From: Duganella flavida | Lineage (GTDB): Bacteria > Pseudomonadota > Gammaproteobacteria > Burkholderiales > Burkholderiaceae_D | DNA: 64,000 nucleotides | Direction: 5' to 3' | Assembly: GCF_009857445.1 (NCBI RefSeq) | Contig: NZ_WWCN01000012.1 | Span: 62,001-126,000, forward strand | Shown here: positions 24,572 to 32,951 of the stretch, piece by piece | Layout: every line of letters begins with the position of its first letter | Position numbering within the stretch: the stretch's first letter is position 1 | Notes under the pieces: generated by a model | Database searches by the model: none | Seen by the model: the letters and a program-made list of their open reading frames with translations, nothing else | What the model was told of the DNA's origin: nothing | Translations under genes and position numbers: made by a program

Positions 24572-25441
24572 ATGATCGAATTTTTCATCGGCGTTGACGG
24601 CGGCGGCAGTGGCACCCGGGTGCGCCTGGCGCGCGCCGACGGCACGGAAATCGCCGAGGGCGCCAGCGGTCCTTCGGGGCTGATGCACGGCATCGACAAG
24701 GCCTGGGCCGCAGTCGACAGCGCGGCCGCCGTGGCCTTCCGCAATGCCGGCCTCGACTTCCCCAACCAAGACAAAATCGCCATTGGCCTCGGCCTGGCTG
24801 GCGTGCACAACCGCCAGTGGGCGGCCGAGTTCGTTACCGCCAATCCCGGCTACGCGCAAGTGGCGCTGGAAAGCGACGGTCACACCACCGTGCTGGGCGC
24901 GCACCGCGGCCAGCCGGGCGCCATTATTGCGCTGGGCACCGGCAGCGTCGGCGAAATCAAATTGCCAGATGGCCGCCACGTCGAAGTAGGCGGCTGGGGC
25001 TTCCCGGCCGGCGATGAAGCCAGCGGCGCGTGGATGGGCCTGCACGCCATCAACCACGTGCAGCAAGTGCTGGACGGCCGCATGCCTGCCAACGCCTTCG
25101 CCACCGACGTCGCCCATGCCTGCGGCGGCACCCGTAATGACATCCAGAACTGGCTGGCGCAAGCCACGCAAACCAACTACGCGCAACTGGCGCGCATCGT
25201 CCTGCAGCACGGCGAGAGCGACGACACCGCGCGCGGCATCCTGCTGGAAGCGGGCCGCCAGGTACAACTGATGGCCAACGCGCTGGATGCCGGCGGCACG
25301 CTGCCGATCGCCCTGTGCGGCGGCTTGGCTGCGCCGCTGCGCCCTTACCTGCCGGTCTCCATGTTGAAGCGCATCGTCAATCCGCATGGCGATTCGGCGG
25401 CCGGTGCGCTGCGCCTGATCCAATCCCGTTTCAAGGAGTGA
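24572..25441 (+). CDS. nagK: N-acetylglucosamine kinase, BadF/BadG/BcrA/BcrD ATPase family
   Basis: 289 residues, ASKHA fold. Phosphate-1 loop FFIGVDGGGSGTRVRLA (5-21), ligand loop LESDGHTTVLGAH (about 107) and phosphate-2 GAIIALGTGSVGE (about 122-134), plus the C-terminal adenosine motif LCGGLAAPLRPYL. This family includes GlcNAc kinases in chitin-using proteobacteria that take up free GlcNAc without a PTS. First gene of the operon, followed by the regulator after 4 bp and then nagA, which supports GlcNAc to GlcNAc-6-P. Other glucosamine sugars are possible substrates. Confidence 0.87.
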   Translation: MIEFFIGVDGGGSGTRVRLARADGTEIAEGASGPSGLMHGIDKAWAAVDSAAAVAFRNAGLDFPNQDKIAIGLGLAGVHNRQWAAEFVTANPGYAQVALESDGHTTVLGAHRGQPGAIIALGTGSVGEIKLPDGRHVEVGGWGFPAGDEASGAWMGLHAINHVQQVLDGRMPANAFATDVAHACGGTRNDIQNWLAQATQTNYAQLARIVLQHGESDDTARGILLEAGRQVQLMANALDAGGTLPIALCGGLAAPLRPYLPVSMLKRIVNPHGDSAAGALRLIQSRFKE

Positions 25442-25445
25442 GACC

Positions 25446-26180
25446 GTGCTAGCCCAGTTGAGCGACTTCACGCCTGACCCTGATAGCGATACCCCGCTGT
25501 ACATGCAGCTGGCGAACAAGCTGTCGGATGGTATCGCCGGCGGCGACTGGCGCGCCAACGAGGCTTTGCCGTCCGAGCGCGTGCTGTCGGATATGCTCAA
25601 CATCTCACGCGTCACCGCGCGCAAAGCCATCGACATGCTGTGCGAGCGCGGCATGCTGACCCGCAAGCGCGGCTCCGGCACTTACATCACGCCGAAGCTG
25701 GAGCAGCCCTTATCGCGCCTGACCAGCTTTTCCGAAGAACTGCGTGAGCGCGGCTTCACGGCGGGTTCGCGCTGGCTGCAGCGCGACATCGGCATCGCCT
25801 CGCCGGTAGAGCTGCTGTCGCTGGGCCTCTCGCCGAACATGCCGGTAGCGCGCCTGAAGCGCTTGCGCACCGCCGACGATGTGGTGATGGCGATTGAAAC
25901 CACCACCATCCCGGCACAGTACATGCCGAATCCGCACAGCGTCAACGATTCGCTGTACGGCTATTTAGAAGCCAATGGCACCATCCCGATGCGCGCGCTG
26001 CAGCATATCCGCGCCGTCAACGCCAGCGAAGAACAAGCGCGTTTGGCCAACATTCCTGCGGGTGCCGCGATGCTGCATATCACCCGCGTCAGTTATCTCG
26101 ACAACGGCGCTGCGGTGGAACTCACCCACTCGTACTGCCGGAGCGATTATTATGAATTCGTAGCGGAGTCGCGCAGATGA
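25446..26180 (+). CDS. nagR: GntR family regulator with UTRA domain (NagR/HutC-like)
   Basis: 244 residues. GntR winged HTH about 15-80 with recognition helix LNISRVTARKAIDMLCERG, then a UTRA effector domain (about 95-240: RLTSFSEELRERG, a family signature, and the C-terminal YCRSDYYEFVAE). HutC/NagR-type regulators bind phosphorylated amino sugars and release DNA. The HTH is nearly the same as that of the second GntR at 37979, so both may bind the shared 19-mer. Its end overlaps nagA by ATGA. Confidence 0.9.
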   Translation: MLAQLSDFTPDPDSDTPLYMQLANKLSDGIAGGDWRANEALPSERVLSDMLNISRVTARKAIDMLCERGMLTRKRGSGTYITPKLEQPLSRLTSFSEELRERGFTAGSRWLQRDIGIASPVELLSLGLSPNMPVARLKRLRTADDVVMAIETTTIPAQYMPNPHSVNDSLYGYLEANGTIPMRALQHIRAVNASEEQARLANIPAGAAMLHITRVSYLDNGAAVELTHSYCRSDYYEFVAESRR

Positions 26181-27274
26181 GCGATGCAATCAAAGGCAAT
26201 ATCCTGACACCGGCGGGCTGGATCCACGGTGAACTCACGTTTGACGAACGCATTGCGGCCATCATTGGCAGCAGCGTCGATCCCGCGCTCAACGAAGAAG
26301 TCTATATCCTGCCTGGCTTTATTGACCTGCACGTGCACGGCGGCGGCGGCAAGGACGTGATGGAAGGCGGCGACGCCGTCCACACCATCGCAGCGATACA
26401 CGCAAAACATGGCACCACCAGCATGCTGGCGACCACCATGACCGCACCGCCGGAAGATATCGACCTCGCACTGCGCGGCATCGGCAAGGCCGCCACTGCG
26501 CGCGGCAAAGGCGAAGCACGTGTATTGGGCGCGCACTTGGAAGGCCCGTACATCAACTCCGGCAAGCTGGGAGCGCAGCCGCCTTATGCGCGCTCCGCCA
26601 CACTGGCCGACGTCGAAAAACTGGAAGAACTGGCGCCGCTGCGGGTGATCACCGTGGCGCCGGAAATCGACGGCCACCAGGCGCTGGTGAAAGAACTGTC
26701 GGACGCCGGCATGCGCGTGCAAGTCGGCCATACGCTGGGCACTTACGAAGACGGCCTGGCCGCGCTGGAACAAGGCGCGCGCAGCTTCACTCACCTGTTC
26801 AACGCCATGCCTGGCCTGCATCACCGCGAACCTGGTATGGTCGGCGCGGCGCTGGCGCACGCCACCTACGCCGAACTGATACCCGACCTGCTGCACGTGC
26901 ACCCGGGTGCGATCCGCACCGCGCTGCGCTGCATCCCAAATTTGTACTGCGTTACCGATTCAACTTCCGCCACCGGCATGCCGGACGGCGAGTATATGCT
27001 GGGCCGCCATAAAGTCATGAAATGTATGGGCGGCGTGCGGCTGCCTGATGGCACGCTGGCCGGCAGTACCCTCACTATGGACCAGGCATTGCGTAACCTG
27101 GTCGGACTCGGCCTCGATCTGGCGGATGCCTCGGCACGGGTCTCAACGTATGCGGCCGATTATCTCGGCCTGCAAGAGCGGGGCCGTTTGGCTCCCGGCG
27201 CGTTTGCCGACTTCGTAGTGCTCGACCGTGACCTGAAACTCAAAGCCGTCTATATCGAAGGAGAATTGTTGTGA
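26177..27274 (+). CDS. nagA: N-acetylglucosamine-6-phosphate deacetylase
   Basis: 365 residues of the amidohydrolase TIM-barrel superfamily. PGFIDLHVHGGGGKDVMEGG (about 46-65) is the NagA metal/entry motif; HLEGPYINSGKLGAQP (about 118) carries the metal-binding Glu; QVGHTLGTYEDG, FTHLFNAMPGLHHREPGMVG and VTDSTSATGMPDGEY (catalytic Asp region) complete the active site. It converts GlcNAc-6-P to GlcN-6-P plus acetate. Four-base overlaps at both ends mark tight coupling with regulator and deaminase. Confidence 0.96.
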   Translation: MSDAIKGNILTPAGWIHGELTFDERIAAIIGSSVDPALNEEVYILPGFIDLHVHGGGGKDVMEGGDAVHTIAAIHAKHGTTSMLATTMTAPPEDIDLALRGIGKAATARGKGEARVLGAHLEGPYINSGKLGAQPPYARSATLADVEKLEELAPLRVITVAPEIDGHQALVKELSDAGMRVQVGHTLGTYEDGLAALEQGARSFTHLFNAMPGLHHREPGMVGAALAHATYAELIPDLLHVHPGAIRTALRCIPNLYCVTDSTSATGMPDGEYMLGRHKVMKCMGGVRLPDGTLAGSTLTMDQALRNLVGLGLDLADASARVSTYAADYLGLQERGRLAPGAFADFVVLDRDLKLKAVYIEGELL

Positions 27275-28293
27275 CCTCAATGATGTTGAAAGAAGCCCTG
27301 TCCGCAGCTGATTGCGTCGCCCAGCAACTGGCCGCCGACGGCGACCGTTACGCGGAACTGGGCCGCAAATTGAGGAGCACTTCCTTCTCGACCGCCCTGA
27401 CCATCGCGCGCGGCAGCTCGGACCACGCCTGCGCCTACGTGGCTTACCTGATCATGGCCCGTTTGGGTCGCGTGGTGGCGTCGCTGCCGATGTCGCTGGT
27501 GACGCTGAACAAATCGCCGTTGATCACGCGTGACACGCTGGCCATCTCGATCTCGCAATCGGGCCAGAGCCCGGACGTGGTGGAGCCGATCCGCTACTTC
27601 CGCGATGGCGGTGCTACTACCATCGCGCTGGTGAACGATATCGATTCACCGCTGGCGCACGCCGCCGAATTCGCGATGCCGCTGCGCGCTGGTAAAGAGC
27701 AAAGCGTGGCGGCAACCAAGAGCTTCATCACCAGCCTGGTGGCCGGTGCGCGTTTGGTGGCCGCATGGCAGAATGATCCTGAGCTGCTGGCCGGCCTGGA
27801 AGCACTGCCGGAATCGCTGCGCGCTGCAAGCACCGAAGACTGGTCGAAGGCTGTAGAAGTGCTGACGCCTGCACGTAACATCATGGTGGTTGGCCGCGGC
27901 ATCAGCTTCCCGGTGGCGTTGGAAGCGTCGCTGAAGTTTAAAGAAACCTCGGCGCTGCAAGCGGAAGCATTCAGCGGCGCCGAAATCAAGCACGGTCCAA
28001 TGGCGCTGATTGAAGAAGGCTACCCGCTGGTGATTTTCGCCACCCGTGGCGCAACGCAGGCAAGCCTGCTGCAATTGGCTTCTGAGATGCGTGGCCGTGG
28101 AGCGCACGTTTTGCTGGCGGCTCCTGCCGATATCGCAGAACGCGACCTGACCTTGCCGGTAGCAGCAACGCCGGATCTGGATCCGATTGTGGCGATTCAG
28201 GCGTTCTACAAAATGGCGGCGGAACTGTCGGCCGCGCGTGGCATGGACCCAGACCAGCCGCGCCACCTGAGCAAAGTCACCAAGACTAACTAA
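27271..28293 (+). CDS. nagB-II: SIS-domain glucosamine-6-phosphate deaminase (NagB-II type)
   Basis: 340 residues with two SIS domains and no glutaminase domain. First: LTIARGSSDHACAYVAYLIM, LAISISQSGQSPDVVEPIRY (phosphosugar Ser loop); second: NIMVVGRGISFPVALEASLK and ETSALQAEAFSGAEIKHGPMAL with the catalytic-type Glu. It resembles the isomerase half of GlmS and replaces classical NagB in several proteobacterial GlcNAc pathways, giving fructose-6-P and ammonia. Starts at GTG 27271 overlapping the nagA stop. Confidence 0.9.
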   Translation: MTSMMLKEALSAADCVAQQLAADGDRYAELGRKLRSTSFSTALTIARGSSDHACAYVAYLIMARLGRVVASLPMSLVTLNKSPLITRDTLAISISQSGQSPDVVEPIRYFRDGGATTIALVNDIDSPLAHAAEFAMPLRAGKEQSVAATKSFITSLVAGARLVAAWQNDPELLAGLEALPESLRAASTEDWSKAVEVLTPARNIMVVGRGISFPVALEASLKFKETSALQAEAFSGAEIKHGPMALIEEGYPLVIFATRGATQASLLQLASEMRGRGAHVLLAAPADIAERDLTLPVAATPDLDPIVAIQAFYKMAAELSAARGMDPDQPRHLSKVTKTN

Positions 28294-28296
28294 AGC

Positions 28297-29613
28297 ATGT
28301 TTGCTCGCCCGTCATTCCCGCGCATGCGGGAATCCATACTGAAGCGGCTCGCCCGCTCAGCATGGGTCCCCGCCTTCGCGGGGACGACGGTACTGCTTCT
28401 GGCGGCGAATTCCTTCGCCGCCGACAAGATCGAGTTCTGGACCTTCAGCATGAAGCCCAAGTTCACACCCTACTTTGAAACGCTGGTCCGGAACTACGAG
28501 GCGGCCAATCCCGGCGTGAAGGTCGAATGGGTGGACTTCCCATGGGATATCATCCAGACCAAACTGGTGACGCGCATCGTCGCCGGCACGCCGCCGGCGC
28601 TGGTCAACCTCAACGTGCCATGGGCCGACGAATTCGCCCGCGACGGCCTGCTCGCCCCTGTCGACAAGCTGCTGGCCGATGCCCGCCCACGCTACCTCGC
28701 CAGCACGTTGGAAGACCTCACCTTCAACGGCAAGACCTACGGCTTCCCGATGTACAGCAACGTCGCCGTCATCGCCTACAACACACAGATTTTCCAAGCC
28801 GCCGCCATCCCGCACGCGCCGCGCAACCTCGATGAACAACTGGCCTTCGCGCGCCAGATCGCCGCACGCACCGGCAAGGCGGGCCTGTGCCCTGCGCTGT
28901 CCAAGATCGATGGCCTGATGATGCAGCAAGGCCTGCCCGTGATCGAAAACGGCAAAGCCGTCTTCAACTCGCCCGGCCACGTGGCCTTGATCCGCAAGCT
29001 GGCCGAAACCTACAAGGCCGGCGGCCTGCTGAAAGACGCGCTGTTCGCCGAAGATAATTTCCCCGCCGCGATCGACGCCTACAAAGGCGGCCGCCTCGGG
29101 ATGCTGCTCGCACCACCAACTGCGGTGAAGCGCATCGAGAGCGACGCCAAAGACATCTACGCCATCACCGACGTCGCCCCCGCACCGCTCGGCCCGACCG
29201 GCATTGCCGATGGTGGCTGGCTGATTCATTTCGGCGTGCCGAAAAATGTGGACGCCAAGCTGCTGCCAGCCGTCGGCAAATTTGCGCGCTACCTGACCAA
29301 CGACGCCAACCAGCTGGCCTTCGCCAAGCAGGCCAGCGTTTATCCGGCGATGGCGCAGGCGGCCAACGATCCGTTCTTCACCACCGTGCCGCCGGGAGCC
29401 GGCGCGGCGGAAAAAGCCGTCGCTGCAGGCGCGGTGTCAATGCCACACTCGCACACCTTGTACGTAGCCGGCATCACCGACTACGACGAATTGCGCCGCT
29501 ACCTCGTGAAAGCCGTTGAAGCCGGCGTCACCGGCAAGCAGGATATCCAGCAAGCACTCGACCAGGCAGTCGCGATCTGGAACAAAAAACTCGCCGCGCA
29601 GCGGAGCCATTGA
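28297..29613 (+). CDS. ABC sugar transporter solute-binding protein with repeat-derived N-terminus
   Basis: 438 residues, type 1 extracellular sugar-binding fold: ADKIEFWTFSMKPKFTPYFE, NPGVKVEWVDFPWDIIQTKL, LVNLNVPWADEFARDGLL, YGFPMYSNVAVIAYN. The first 31 residues or so (RPSFPRMRES..WVPAFAGTT) are encoded by a dispersed palindromic repeat; only TVLLLAANSFA before the AxA cleavage site looks like an original signal peptide. It may still be exported, because a basic stretch followed by a hydrophobic run remains. No good ribosome site precedes ATG 28297, so the true start is uncertain. Context indicates GlcNAc or chitooligosaccharide binding. Confidence 0.85.
   Translation: MFARPSFPRMRESILKRLARSAWVPAFAGTTVLLLAANSFAADKIEFWTFSMKPKFTPYFETLVRNYEAANPGVKVEWVDFPWDIIQTKLVTRIVAGTPPALVNLNVPWADEFARDGLLAPVDKLLADARPRYLASTLEDLTFNGKTYGFPMYSNVAVIAYNTQIFQAAAIPHAPRNLDEQLAFARQIAARTGKAGLCPALSKIDGLMMQQGLPVIENGKAVFNSPGHVALIRKLAETYKAGGLLKDALFAEDNFPAAIDAYKGGRLGMLLAPPTAVKRIESDAKDIYAITDVAPAPLGPTGIADGGWLIHFGVPKNVDAKLLPAVGKFARYLTNDANQLAFAKQASVYPAMAQAANDPFFTTVPPGAGAAEKAVAAGAVSMPHSHTLYVAGITDYDELRRYLVKAVEAGVTGKQDIQQALDQAVAIWNKKLAAQRSH
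28309..28390. repeat. Dispersed palindromic repeat, copy 2 (inside the binding-protein gene)
   Basis: CGTCATTCCCGCGCATGCGGGAATCC hairpin at the left and GGTCCCCGCC..GCGGGGACGACGG at the right. Lies in frame in the 5' end of the solute-binding protein gene. Confidence 0.85.
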
Positions 29614-30557
29614 TGCGCGACACCCCAACCACCGTCGTTCCCGCGCAGGCGGGAACCCATGCTGAGTCGACTCGCTGGCGTTCTATGGGTTCCCGCCTGC
29701 GCGGGAACGACGGGGTGGCGTGGCTGTTTTTAGCGCCCGCGCTCGCGCTGCTGGCGGTGTTCTCGTTCTGGCCTGTGGCCTTTGGCTCGCTGCTGGCCTT
29801 CACCGACTACAGCCTGATACGCGAAACCCACTGGGTAGGCCTCGATAACTTCCGCTACATCTTCGACAACGAGATGTTCGTCACCGGCCTGAAAAACTCG
29901 CTGCTGTTTTTGCTGATGGTGCCCTTCGTGCAAATCGGCGCCTTGAGCCTCGCCGTTTTGGTCAACAACAAACTGCCCGGCATCCGCTACTTCCGCGCTG
30001 CCTTCTATGTGCCGGTAGTAACCACCGTGTCGGTGGTCGGCATCATGTGGGGCTTCATGTTCCACGAACAGGGCACGCTGAACTACGTGCTGCAAACGCT
30101 ACAACTGGTGAACGCGCCGGTGGGCTGGCTGTCCAACGACACCATCGCCCTGTTTGCGATCATGTTCGTCACGCTGTGGCGCGGCCTTGGCTGGTACATG
30201 GTGATGTACCTCGCCGCACTGCAAGCCGTTCCCGCCGACATGCAGGAAGCCGCCATCCTCGATGGCGCCAACCGCTGGCAGCGATTCTGGAAAATCACCG
30301 TGCCGATGCTGCGCCCGACCATCATGGTCTGCTCCATCCTGTCCGTGCTGGCCGCGCTGAAAGCGTATCAGGAGGTCGACGTCCTCACCCAAGGCGGCCC
30401 AATGAACTCCACCTTCACCGGCCTGTATTACGCCTACGACCAAGGCCTCAAACATCTGAAGCTGCCGCGCGCACTGGCCGCCAGCTTCGTCGTCTCCATC
30501 TTCTGCGTTGGCATTGCCTTACTGTGCCTACGCTGGATCAAGCCTAAACACCGATGA
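29613..30557 (+). CDS. ABC sugar transporter permease (MalF-like) with repeat-derived N-terminus
   Basis: 314 residues from ATG 29613, overlapping the previous stop (TGATG). Residues from about 7 to 33 (VVPAQAGTHA..GSRLRGNDG) are read through a palindromic repeat; the membrane part starts at VAWLFLAPALALLAVFSFWP. Six predicted helices and the EAA loop YLAALQAVPADMQEAAILDG..VPMLRP place it in the MalF/UgpA group. It forms the importer channel with the next gene. Confidence 0.92.
   Translation: MRDTPTTVVPAQAGTHAESTRWRSMGSRLRGNDGVAWLFLAPALALLAVFSFWPVAFGSLLAFTDYSLIRETHWVGLDNFRYIFDNEMFVTGLKNSLLFLLMVPFVQIGALSLAVLVNNKLPGIRYFRAAFYVPVVTTVSVVGIMWGFMFHEQGTLNYVLQTLQLVNAPVGWLSNDTIALFAIMFVTLWRGLGWYMVMYLAALQAVPADMQEAAILDGANRWQRFWKITVPMLRPTIMVCSILSVLAALKAYQEVDVLTQGGPMNSTFTGLYYAYDQGLKHLKLPRALAASFVVSIFCVGIALLCLRWIKPKHR
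29632..29713. repeat. Dispersed palindromic repeat, copy 3 (inside the permease gene)
   Basis: CCGTCGTTCCCGC at the left end is the exact reverse complement of GCGGGAACGACGG at the right end, with inner CCCGCGCAGGCGGG and CCCGCCTGCGCGGG hairpins. Sits within the first 35 codons of the permease gene. Confidence 0.88.
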
Positions 30558-31357
30558 AGACGATCACCCACTACCTGCTGCTGTGCGCCATCGCCGTGGT
30601 GTGCGTGTTCCCATTCTGGTGGACGCTGGTGACCGCACTCTCCACCGAAGGCAACATCTTCGCCTACCCGCCAACCTTCTGGCCACAAGCGCCGTCGCTG
30701 GCCAACTTCGCCGAAGTATTCAACACGCTGCCGATGTGGGCCTTCTTCCGCAACTCGGTCTTCATCGCCGCCTGCACCGTGTTCTGGAAACTGCTGCTGT
30801 GCTCCGCCGCCGCGTATCCACTAGCGCGCATGCAGTTCAAAGGCCGCAAACTGGTCTTCGGTTTGATCCTCGCCACGCTGGTGCTGCCGTCGGAAGTCAA
30901 CTTCCTGGTCAACTTCATCACCGTGACGAAACTGAGCCTGGTCGACACCTACACCGGCGTGATCCTGCCCAACGTGGTCAACGCCGTCGCCATCCTGCTG
31001 CTGAAACAAGCCTTCGAAGAAGTGCCGCAAGACCTGATCGACGCCGCCCGCGTGGACGGTGCATCCGAGTGGACTATCTTCAGCAAAATCATGCTGCCGC
31101 TGATCGCCCCGTGGCTCGCCACGGTGGGTATCCTGACGGCGGTAGAAGCATGGAACGAATACATCTGGCCATCCATCGTGATGAGCAAACCGGACGAATT
31201 CCCGCTGTCGGTGGGCGTGCTGTATTTGCGCGGCACCTTCGGCAGCAGCACACGCGTGATCGCCGCCGGGACCGTGCTAACCATCCTGCCTACGCTGGCA
31301 GCCTTCTTATTTACTCAACGATTCTTCATGCGTGGCATGGACGGAGCAGTGAAATGA
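30554..31357 (+). CDS. ABC sugar transporter permease (MalG-like)
   Basis: 267 residues with six membrane helices, beginning TITHYLLLCAIAVVCVFPFW and ending in the usual LFTQRFFMRGMDGAVK motif of MalG/UgpE proteins (FxxQRxFxxGxxxGAVK). EAA loop: FEEVPQDLIDAARVDGASEW..MLPLIAP. Overlaps both neighbours by ATGA. Normal length with no repeat insertion, unlike its partner. Confidence 0.94.
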   Translation: MKTITHYLLLCAIAVVCVFPFWWTLVTALSTEGNIFAYPPTFWPQAPSLANFAEVFNTLPMWAFFRNSVFIAACTVFWKLLLCSAAAYPLARMQFKGRKLVFGLILATLVLPSEVNFLVNFITVTKLSLVDTYTGVILPNVVNAVAILLLKQAFEEVPQDLIDAARVDGASEWTIFSKIMLPLIAPWLATVGILTAVEAWNEYIWPSIVMSKPDEFPLSVGVLYLRGTFGSSTRVIAAGTVLTILPTLAAFLFTQRFFMRGMDGAVK

Positions 31358-32859
31358 CAACTCAAAACGAATTAAGCGAATTTAATCGACGAACCGCCGG
31401 CCAACTGATTATGATCCGCTTCCCCGGCACCGTGCTGGATGCGGCTACTGCCGATTTCCTGAAAGAGAACGGCATCCGCGCCGTCTGCCTGTTCCGTGGG
31501 AACATGACCGACTCCGAACAGCTGGCCAAGCTGACCGCCGACCTGCGCGCCGCCATGGGTCCTGAATCGCTGATTGCCATCGACCAGGAAGGCGGCGCCG
31601 TGGTGCGCTCGACCTGGGTGCCTGCACCACCAGCCGCCATGGGCCTGGGTGCAGCCGACGACACCGACCTCGCCTACCGCACCGGCGCCGCCGTGGCGCG
31701 CGCAGTGAAAGCGCTGGGCTTCAACTGGAACTTCGCGCCTGTGCTGGACCTGAACAACAACCCGCACAATCCAGTGATCGCGGAACGCTCCTTCGGCGCA
31801 GAGCCAAAGCGCGCCGCCGAACTGGCGATGTCGTGGATGGCCGGCAGCCATGCGGAAGGCGTGGCTTGCTGCGTCAAGCATTTCCCCGGCCACGGCGACA
31901 CCAACGTCGATTCGCACCGCGACCTGCCGACCGTGAACAAACCTGTCGAAGAACTGAACCGCCTGGAACTGGCGCCATTTCGCATCGCCTCCGGCGCAGC
32001 ACCGGCCATGATGACCGCGCACATCGTCTACCCGACGCTAGATCCTGAAAATCCAGCCACCATGTCGCGCCGCATCCTCAACGACCTGCTGCGCGAAGAG
32101 TGGGAATACAAAGGCATCATCATCACCGACGGCATGGACATGCACGCCATCGCTGGCCGCTATGGCGTCGGCAACGCCGCCGTGCGCGCGCTGACCGCCG
32201 GCGCCGACATGGTGATGGCGCTGGGCACCACCGAAACGCAGAACGAAACGTTGGACGCCATCGCCGCCGCCATCGCCTCGGGCGAACTGTCGCAAGCGCA
32301 GATCGACAGCCGCCTCGCGCGCCTGTCGTCGCTGGCCAAAGCCTACCCATGCAAACCGCGTTCGTACAAGGAAGACGCAGCCGACCGCGAAATCATGGCC
32401 GAGGGCTGGCGCCGCAGCCTGACCGCACTCGGTGAACTGCAACGCCCGGCCGCTGGCGCCAAAGTGCGCCTGATCGCGCGCGCAGATGTGGTGAGCGACG
32501 GCGTGTCCGAAGCTGGCGTCCCTGCCGGCGTGGTAGCCGACACCTTGCGCAAACTGTACGACGTGGAGCTGGTCACCTTCGCTGACGCCGACACCTTCGA
32601 CTGGAGCGCGCTGCCGCAAGATGGCCGCTTCACCATGCTGGCCTCCACCTCGCGCCTGCGCTACAGTGAGCATGCCCGCAACACCTGGCGTCCGGACCTG
32701 CACCTGGCGCTGTGGAATCCATATCAGGCGCTGGACATCAACGCGCCAGCCCTGATGACCTACGGCTTCGCCCAGCCAGCACTGGGCGCCATCACCGCAT
32801 GGCTGTCGGGTGAACTGCAAGCCACCGGCAACGCACCGGTACCTGGATTCCAAAAATAA
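31354..32859 (+). CDS. nagZ: GH3 beta-N-acetylhexosaminidase (NagZ-like), cytoplasmic
   Basis: 501 residues. GH3 TIM barrel with LIAIDQEGGAVVR (about 71-83), FNWNFAPVLDLNNNPHNPVI, the NagZ-type KHFPGHGDTNVDSHRDLP loop (catalytic His/Asp dyad, about 180-195) and nucleophile motif IIITDGMDMHAIAG. A second alpha/beta domain (about 365-500) is present, longer than E. coli NagZ (341 aa) and like two-domain GH3 hexosaminidases of chitin users. No signal peptide, so it should cleave imported chitooligosaccharides or muropeptides in the cytoplasm. Start at ATG 31354 overlaps the permease stop. Confidence 0.9.
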   Translation: MTTQNELSEFNRRTAGQLIMIRFPGTVLDAATADFLKENGIRAVCLFRGNMTDSEQLAKLTADLRAAMGPESLIAIDQEGGAVVRSTWVPAPPAAMGLGAADDTDLAYRTGAAVARAVKALGFNWNFAPVLDLNNNPHNPVIAERSFGAEPKRAAELAMSWMAGSHAEGVACCVKHFPGHGDTNVDSHRDLPTVNKPVEELNRLELAPFRIASGAAPAMMTAHIVYPTLDPENPATMSRRILNDLLREEWEYKGIIITDGMDMHAIAGRYGVGNAAVRALTAGADMVMALGTTETQNETLDAIAAAIASGELSQAQIDSRLARLSSLAKAYPCKPRSYKEDAADREIMAEGWRRSLTALGELQRPAAGAKVRLIARADVVSDGVSEAGVPAGVVADTLRKLYDVELVTFADADTFDWSALPQDGRFTMLASTSRLRYSEHARNTWRPDLHLALWNPYQALDINAPALMTYGFAQPALGAITAWLSGELQATGNAPVPGFQK

Positions 32860-32866
32860 AACAACA

Positions 32867-32930
32867 CCGTCGTTCCCGCGCAAGCGGGAACCTATACTCA
32901 GCATGGATTCCCGCTTACGCGGGAATGACG
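32867..32930. repeat. Dispersed palindromic repeat, copy 4 (intergenic)
   Basis: CGTTCCCGCGCAAGCGGGAA and ATTCCCGCTTACGCGGGAAT hairpins between the GH3 and MFS genes, shorter linker than the other copies. May attenuate read-through inside the operon. Confidence 0.85.
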
Positions 32931-32951
32931 AGCTGGTGGAGATAACACCGC

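Noticed and set aside
28309..32930. Palindromic repeats as parts of an insertion sequence
   Set aside because: No transposase frame or target-site duplication around any copy; the elements are under 90 bp.
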